A stretch of 10,554 nucleotides of DNA from Candidatus Marinamargulisbacteria bacterium SCGC AG-343-D04. Lineage in GTDB: Bacteria > Margulisbacteria > Marinamargulisbacteria > GCA-2716485 > GCA-002719695. Below, in pieces: positions 6,649 through 10,554 of this stretch. The position numbers were made by a program, and so were the translations under genes. Positions within the stretch are counted from its first letter, which is position 1. Every line of letters begins with the position of its first letter. Below the pieces are notes generated by a model that saw only the letters and a list, made by a program, of their open reading frames with translations, was not told where the DNA came from and did not search any database. The DNA lies in assembly GCA_003265885.1 (NCBI GenBank), contig QFBQ01000042.1:1-10554 (forward strand), written 5' to 3'.

Positions 6649-7035
6649 ATGAGTTCAATTGAATTAGCAGAAAATTATATTAATAGTTTAAAGGAAGGAG
6701 ATATAAACAGCTTCTTTTCTTTTTTATCTGATACTGTTATTTGGAATCAACCAGGGAGTAATTCGTTATCTGGAAAGTACTTTGGAAAAGAAAGTGTTGA
6801 AAAGCTTTTATCAGAGTTTATGAGACGTAGTCAGGGGACTTTTTCTATTACAGATATTTTTTCTATAAAAGAAAACCATGGGCTTATAAAGATAGAGTTA
6901 AAGTTCTATGCAAAAAACGATTTTCATTCAATAGATATGCTAGGAACAGATATTTTAAGAATATCTAAAGGAAAAATACAAGAAGTATGGCTTTATTCAA
7001 ATGATCAGGAATCTGAGGATCAATTTTGGGCTTAG
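6649..7035 (+). CDS. SnoaL/NTF2-like small protein
   Basis: This 128-aa protein has the SnoaL-like (NTF2 superfamily) pattern. An N-terminal helical part reads ELAENYINSLKEGDINSFFSFLSD, followed by VIWNQPGSNSLSGKYFGKESVEKLL, where the family has W-x-PG and G-x-x-x-G-x-x. It ends with beta strands finishing in DILRISKGKIQEVWLYSND. The fold is a cone-shaped barrel used by polyketide cyclases, dehydratases, isomerases and ligand-binding proteins, so no reaction can be assigned. The ATG follows AGGAG with 7-base spacing. It is divergent from the HxlR regulator, suggesting inducible expression in response to a small reactive molecule. It stands alone, with the next gene convergent. Confidence 0.82.
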   Translation: MSSIELAENYINSLKEGDINSFFSFLSDTVIWNQPGSNSLSGKYFGKESVEKLLSEFMRRSQGTFSITDIFSIKENHGLIKIELKFYAKNDFHSIDMLGTDILRISKGKIQEVWLYSNDQESEDQFWA

Positions 7036-7145
7036 ACATGATTACTTTTTCTATAAATTCAGTTTGAGATGACTGGGGTATGGGTGGTCATCTAGATTTT
7101 ATTTGTTATAGGGGGAGAAGGCCACCCATTTGATATGTAGATGTT
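7036..7145. other. Convergent intergenic region with nested inverted repeats
   Basis: This short spacer between two convergent genes contains two inverted repeats. One is AGATGAC/GTCATCT (7067-7073 and 7087-7093). The other is ATGGGTGG/CCACCCAT (7080-7087 and 7122-7129), with a 34-base loop. They share one base, so their hairpins largely compete. They may form transcript ends for both flanking genes. Confidence 0.5.
7067..7105 (+). terminator. Possible terminator of the SnoaL-like gene
   Basis: A 7-bp stem (AGATGAC/GTCATCT) with a 13-base loop is followed by the T-rich run agattttatttgtt. It sits about 30 bp after the stop codon. The stem is short and the tail is broken by other bases, so the call is tentative. 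Confidence 0.35.
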
Positions 7146-8372
7146 TTACATCATTACGTTCAGACCTAGCATCATTGCATAGCCTTGGCTAGAGAGTGTT
7201 CCGGAAAAGTCAGAACCGAAATAGCTTCCTTTTTGTGTTACCGATGTTTCTGGCCAGTATATAAAGGTTCCGGATAATTTTAAGTGTTCTTTTATAAAAT
7301 AGTCTGTGCTCAAAAAGATTTCTTTTTCTAAAATGGCGGGAATAATTGCGGTATTTAGAAAAGCTGTTTCAAATTCGATGTTGGATGAATGCTTAATGAC
7401 TCTAGAAGACAGGCTATATCCAATAGATGAGATTAACTTATCTGGAATGACACTATATTGTAACCCTACATTTACCATTGTGCTATTTTGCCATCCATAG
7501 TCTTTATAATGTGTATCTTCCCAATTAATAAAATGGATATCTGTAATGACTTTGTATCGATTCTTTTTAATGTTTGCTCCCACTGATATTCTGCTAGGTT
7601 CGTCTAGTTTTTTATTGGAATAAATAAATTGATTATCTTTATAATCAATTAATCCGCGTTCAAAGTCTAATTGCAATTTAGATGTATAGCTTATTCCAAA
7701 CTGGATCATCGGGTTTAGAACGTAACCTGCCCCTAGTTGGTAACGCATAGCTGTAGCGGATGAATCTGTAGTTAGTTTGATAGGAGTGTCTGAGGATCCT
7801 ACTTTATTAACGGGGTCGTTTTTGCTAGTTGAAAGCATCCCAGATACAATATCTAGAGTTAATCCGGTACGAAAATTATCTTTTTTGATACTTATTGAGT
7901 TTGCTAGACCAATGGTCCCAAAATGATTTTTTGATTCATTGAATAGAATTTGATAGGAATCAGGTGCTTCTGTAAAATCTGAACCCGATCCACCTCCTGA
8001 AAAAACTCCTAATCCGTAGGCAACATTGTCTGATAACTTTGTAATGAGAGCAAAATGGGGTAATTGAACTGTTTCCATTTTGTTTTCTATGTAGCCTGTG
8101 TTTATGTTGATTGCTTCCACATTTTGTTTGGATTTAAATGAAGGAACAAAGGAAACCATCCCAAATTTTGTAACATGCTTACCAGAGAAATCTACTAACC
8201 ACGATGGATTTAAAACCATGGTATCTACGTCATGATAACCGCCTACACCTGAGTGGGCTAATCCACTTACAGGTCCAATGCTTATGGTGCCACTAGTAGC
8301 TTGAATGTTTTTTGATTGTATAAATATTACTAATAATAATGCGCATAGCATTGCTATTCTTTTTTTGTACAT
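7146..8372 (-). CDS. FadL/OmpP1/TodX-family outer-membrane transport protein
   Basis: I place the start at the ATG at 8372-8370. It has an AGGAG site 9 bases upstream and begins a clear signal peptide (MYKKRIAMLCALLLVIF, cleavage near IQA-TSG), giving 408 aa. A longer frame opens at a TTG (8525), but that extension shows no signal peptide and overlaps the promoter. The mature protein shows FadL features. Near its N-terminus, SGVGGYHDVDTMVLNPSWL takes the place of the family's AxxxxDAxxxxxNPA segment. A later stretch, EPSRISVGANIKKNRYKVITDIHFINWEDT, matches the strand pattern before the conserved tryptophan. Beta strands rich in alternating aromatic and polar residues continue to a terminal GLNVMM. 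FadL channels let hydrophobic compounds (fatty acids, aromatics) cross the outer membrane by lateral opening. The substrate here is not known. The last residue is Met rather than the usual Phe of outer-membrane barrels. Confidence 0.82.
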   Translation of the reverse strand: MYKKRIAMLCALLLVIFIQSKNIQATSGTISIGPVSGLAHSGVGGYHDVDTMVLNPSWLVDFSGKHVTKFGMVSFVPSFKSKQNVEAININTGYIENKMETVQLPHFALITKLSDNVAYGLGVFSGGGSGSDFTEAPDSYQILFNESKNHFGTIGLANSISIKKDNFRTGLTLDIVSGMLSTSKNDPVNKVGSSDTPIKLTTDSSATAMRYQLGAGYVLNPMIQFGISYTSKLQLDFERGLIDYKDNQFIYSNKKLDEPSRISVGANIKKNRYKVITDIHFINWEDTHYKDYGWQNSTMVNVGLQYSVIPDKLISSIGYSLSSRVIKHSSNIEFETAFLNTAIIPAILEKEIFLSTDYFIKEHLKLSGTFIYWPETSVTQKGSYFGSDFSGTLSSQGYAMMLGLNVMM

Positions 8373-8380
8373 GTTATTTA

Positions 8381-8403
8381 ACTCCTGATTTTGAATCAGG
8401 AGT
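8381..8403. promoter_or_regulatory. Perfect 10-bp palindrome at the FadL-type gene 5' end
   Basis: ACTCCTGATT (8381-8390) and AATCAGGAGT (8394-8403) are exact inverted copies around a 3-bp centre. The element lies directly after the -10 box of the candidate promoter and contains the AGGAG ribosome-binding site of the porin gene on the minus strand. It could be an operator at the transcription start. If transcription starts further upstream, it could instead be a hairpin hiding the ribosome-binding site. There is no T-run after it, so it is not a standard terminator. Confidence 0.6.
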
Positions 8404-8432
8404 ATTATCCAATTTAATGCTGTGATTATCAA
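8404..8432 (-). promoter_or_regulatory. Candidate sigma70 promoter of the FadL-type gene
   Basis: On the minus strand TTGATA (8432-8427) is followed at an ideal 17-bp spacing by GATAAT (8409-8404). Transcription would begin near 8397, inside the palindrome, leaving a leader of about 25 bases that includes AGGAG. The position lies within the longer TTG-initiated reading frame, which argues for the ATG at 8372 as the true start. Confidence 0.6.
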
Positions 8433-8554
8433 TGGATATAAGTGGTTTATATAAATTAGATAGTAATGTTTTGTAAGAATATTGGAAGATTCTGACACTT
8501 TTGATAGATACCCTTTGTAGGTCAACCGTTAAGACACAGATTAGATACAGAAAG

Positions 8555-9013
8555 CTATAGAGGGTGTTTTGTTTGCCTCAGAATCTCATATAAAACAATT
8601 GCAGTTGCGTTACTCAGGTTTAAGCTTCTTATATGAGGGGATGCCATGGGAATGGTGATAAATCGCTCCTTAAATTGTTCATGGATGTGGGGAGGTAGAC
8701 CTTTGGATTCGCCGCCTAGGACGAGCATGCTTTCATCGGTAAATGCGGCATTTGTATAAGGGGTGGTGCTGTGGGTGGATAGAAAGAACAAGTTATTCCG
8801 GTTACAGGATTTTAGGTAGGTCATTGTGTCTGGGTCATGATGCCAATTGACGTAGGGCCAGTAATCTAATCCCGCACGTTTTACGCGTTTATCGTCTAAT
8901 GAAAATCCGAGTTTTCCAAGAAGGACTAAGGGGATTTGGTTAGCGGCAGTTAATCGAGCAATATTACCGGTGTTTTGGGGTATTTCTGGTTCTACAAGAA
9001 TAATTTTTGGCAT
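8555..9013 (-). CDS. trmL: tRNA (cytidine/uridine-34 2'-O)-methyltransferase TrmL
   Basis: This 152-aa protein is a standard single-domain SPOUT methyltransferase of the TrmL (YibK/CspR) type, with the usual length. PEIPQNTGNIAR (9-20) and GFSLDDKRVKRAGLDYW (36-52) are the family's N-terminal motifs. GGESKGLP (100-107) and IRSLNLSNATAIVLYE (128-143) form the knotted cofactor site that binds S-adenosylmethionine. TrmL methylates the ribose of the wobble base in certain leucine tRNAs, which supports accurate decoding. The ATG follows a run of C residues and lacks a recognisable ribosome-binding site. Upstream spacing suggests a leaderless message. It is a stand-alone housekeeping gene; the porin gene 182 bp downstream has its own promoter. 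Confidence 0.95.
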   Translation of the reverse strand: MPKIILVEPEIPQNTGNIARLTAANQIPLVLLGKLGFSLDDKRVKRAGLDYWPYVNWHHDPDTMTYLKSCNRNNLFFLSTHSTTPYTNAAFTDESMLVLGGESKGLPPHIHEQFKERFITIPMASPHIRSLNLSNATAIVLYEILRQTKHPL

Positions 9014-9020
9014 GGGGGAT

Positions 9021-9049
9021 AATGTAGTTTACGGGATGTATATGGTCAA
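9021..9049 (-). promoter_or_regulatory. Candidate promoter of trmL, close to the start codon
   Basis: On the minus strand TTGACC (9049-9044) and TACATT (9026-9021) are 17 bp apart. The expected transcription start lies within a few bases of the ATG at 9013. This fits the lack of a ribosome-binding site. The -10 is not a strong match. Confidence 0.42.
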
Positions 9050-9134
9050 GATAAGTGATTTTTTTTTGAACTTTTGTATAGAAAAAAGGTTGAAAATTTA
9101 GCAGAGGTTTTTTAGATGCTACTGCATCGATTTT

Positions 9135-9200
9135 TGATATTAGTTCATAGTTAATTGGATAGGTAACTATGGTTGCTTCAACGGGGTTTAAATGAATATA
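9135..9200 (-). pseudogene. Remnant of a REP-associated tyrosine (Y1-type) transposase
   Basis: The minus-strand frame from 9200 reads YIHLNPVEA followed by TIVTYPINYELIS. The Y-I-H-x-N-P-V-x-A-x-x-V...P..Y pattern is the characteristic C-terminal block of Transposase_17/RAYT proteins, where it is followed by W-SSY. Here the block is immediately preceded in frame by a TAA (9203-9201). No start codon or upstream HUH/Y1 catalytic part is visible, and the W-SSY part is degraded. The frame stays open beyond the block but no longer resembles the family. RAYT proteins move or maintain REP palindromes. An 8+8 bp inverted repeat (9146-9153/9164-9171) lies within this remnant. Confidence 0.5.
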
Positions 9201-9255
9201 TTATATTAAATGTGAAATGTTTAGCTTTGCACTATTAGATTTCAGTTTTCAAATC

Positions 9256-10542
9256 CTAAAAAATTTCTTCAACAATTTCTCTTTCTCTTATTTTTTCCCA
9301 TGGTAGTATTAATGTTCCCAACTGTGGGTATCGAAGCTTTACATAAATTTCTGTATCATCAGGTTTGAAACCAAATTTTTCTTTCATTTTTCTTTCTTTT
9401 TCAGGCTCATCGCTCCCAAATTTTTGACAGAAATCATGAATCTCCTGCTTGGTTATTTTAAATAAACTATCTTTACCATCATCCGATTTTGTAACCATTT
9501 GACTCAATTGAATTAAGGGAAACATTCCAAAACGGCTATCTCCATTTTTATTTTTTTCTGCATTTTTATTACGTGTTTGCATGCGTTTTATCAACTGTGA
9601 AACAGGTAAAAGAAGTTGATATATTTTTAATTTGTTATTTTTTCGTATCAGTTCTTCTAAGCCCTTAAATATTTCGTTATTTGGCACGATATCTACAATA
9701 GCAGAAGTATTATTTCCTATAGTATCGAATACCCTTTCTAAAAAAGTGCCTTTACTAGTCTCTTTTCTGTAACCAGTCTCTATTTCCTTAAGTTTTCCGG
9801 TTAGTCCTTCTGGGATATTCCCTTCGCCCTTAAATAATTTTATAAATATTTCTTTTTCAGCCCAAGAGCCTACAGTAGCACTAGCACGTTCTCTTTCACC
9901 GTTATACCATTGTGTGTATGTTTTTGATTGATAAATAAATTTTCTAAATCTTTTCTCTATCTCTTTATCTGTCTTGTCATGCATAATATCTGTTCCAGTT
10001 ACTTTCCAATTCATTTTAACGAATACATCTTGTACAGGTCTTCCATTAATATGGACAACTGAATCCCCTTTTTTATCTGGGGAAGAAGTTATGGTAATGG
10101 TTTGTTGTTCATTAGTCCTAGAATCCTTAATTGTTAAAACCCGCTCTCGTAGATTACCAATATTATCAGCTATTACTTTCCATTCCCTACCTTGAATCTC
10201 TATTTCAGAATTTATAAACGATCGTTGTGGGTGCTTTTTATGAACTTGTGCTAATGGATTCTTCAAATCTCGTAGCCCTGTACACAATGTTGATTTTCCT
10301 GCAGTGGAATGTCCAATTAGTACAATTATATCATGCTTGATTTGTGATTGATCTTTAAAAATTTTTAATTGAGAGGGCTTCTGAATAGAAAATCGTTTAG
10401 CCTTTGAAAAAGATCCAAATTTTGAAGGATTTGTTATAGGTTTAGGATTATAGCTTCCCGGACCTAGAGTTGAACGGGTTCTTTCTTTTGGAAATCTCGG
10501 AGAGCTACTTAAAAATGCATAAGGTATTTTTCTAAAAGTCAT
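9256..10542 (-). CDS. P-loop NTPase/kinase-like protein with N-terminal SHIPPO (sperm-tail PG-rich) repeat
   Basis: This 428-aa protein has two recognisable parts. Residues 12-50 read SSSPRFP...STLGPGSYNPKP...KFGSFSKAKRF, a good match to the eukaryotic SHIPPO/STPG repeat (PGPGxY core, here LGPGSY), known from microtubule- and sperm-tail-associated proteins. From about residue 70, a hydrophobic strand leads to a Walker A loop, GHSTAGKST (77-85). A possible Walker B-like strand is SAIVDIVPN (280-288). A later stretch, LLLPVSQLIKRMQTRN (310-325), has the look of the arginine-bearing region of small-molecule kinases. I know no family that joins these parts; the substrate is unknown. The start ATG at 10542 lacks a clear ribosome-binding site, and the frame is open to the window edge, so the protein could begin further upstream. 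It could act on host targets if secreted, but no signal peptide is visible. The function is unassigned. Confidence 0.75.
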   Translation of the reverse strand: MTFRKIPYAFLSSSPRFPKERTRSTLGPGSYNPKPITNPSKFGSFSKAKRFSIQKPSQLKIFKDQSQIKHDIIVLIGHSTAGKSTLCTGLRDLKNPLAQVHKKHPQRSFINSEIEIQGREWKVIADNIGNLRERVLTIKDSRTNEQQTITITSSPDKKGDSVVHINGRPVQDVFVKMNWKVTGTDIMHDKTDKEIEKRFRKFIYQSKTYTQWYNGERERASATVGSWAEKEIFIKLFKGEGNIPEGLTGKLKEIETGYRKETSKGTFLERVFDTIGNNTSAIVDIVPNNEIFKGLEELIRKNNKLKIYQLLLPVSQLIKRMQTRNKNAEKNKNGDSRFGMFPLIQLSQMVTKSDDGKDSLFKITKQEIHDFCQKFGSDEPEKERKMKEKFGFKPDDTEIYVKLRYPQLGTLILPWEKIREREIVEEIF

Positions 10543-10554
10543 TATAATTGTTTT

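Noticed and set aside
8373..8525. N-terminal extension of the porin gene from a TTG at 8525
   Set aside because: It would place the signal peptide at residue 52, and the extension overlaps a good promoter and palindrome. The ATG at 8372 has its own AGGAG site.
9146..9171. 8+8 bp inverted repeat (CATAGTTA/TAACTATG) as a terminator of the SHIPPO gene
   Set aside because: It has no T-run on either strand and lies within the coding trace of the transposase remnant.

Overview
This is an AT-rich bacterial window with tightly packed genes. An outer-membrane lipoprotein, a FadL-type porin and a MotB-like protein with a peptidoglycan-binding domain show a diderm (Gram-negative-type) envelope. The taxon cannot be fixed from this sequence. 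A sperm-tail (SHIPPO) repeat in the last gene hints, by inference only, at life in or near a eukaryotic host.

Region 1 (1-5925, minus strand) looks like one operon read from 5887 down to position 1 and beyond. Its first gene encodes a 647-aa lipoprotein made almost entirely of about 25 thrombospondin-type-3-like Asp-rich repeats. Then come, overlapping or nearly so, a short FliF-like MS-ring protein, a FliG-like torque-ring protein, MotA-like and MotB-like stator subunits, and the N-terminal part of a FliM-like switch-ring protein. Together these are the parts of a rotary motor: stator, C-ring and a membrane ring cut down to its third ring-building domain. No rod, hook, filament or export gene is visible. 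The FliM-like protein lacks the usual N-terminal CheY-docking motif. I read this as a stripped-down flagellar-motor module that may power something other than a standard flagellum, possibly a surface structure involving the repeat lipoprotein. This is the most notable system here.

Region 2 (5888-7145) has a 285-bp non-coding stretch, then a divergent pair: an HxlR-family regulator (minus) and a small SnoaL/NTF2-like protein (plus). The gap between them holds an 8+8 bp inverted repeat, a likely HxlR operator.

Region 3 (7146-9013, minus strand) holds a FadL/OmpP1-family outer-membrane channel, with a sigma70-like promoter and a perfect 10-bp palindrome at its 5' end, and the tRNA 2'-O-methyltransferase trmL.

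Region 4 (9014-10554) contains a decayed piece of a REP-associated (Y1-type) transposase and a 428-aa P-loop protein with an N-terminal SHIPPO-like repeat, a candidate host-directed protein.
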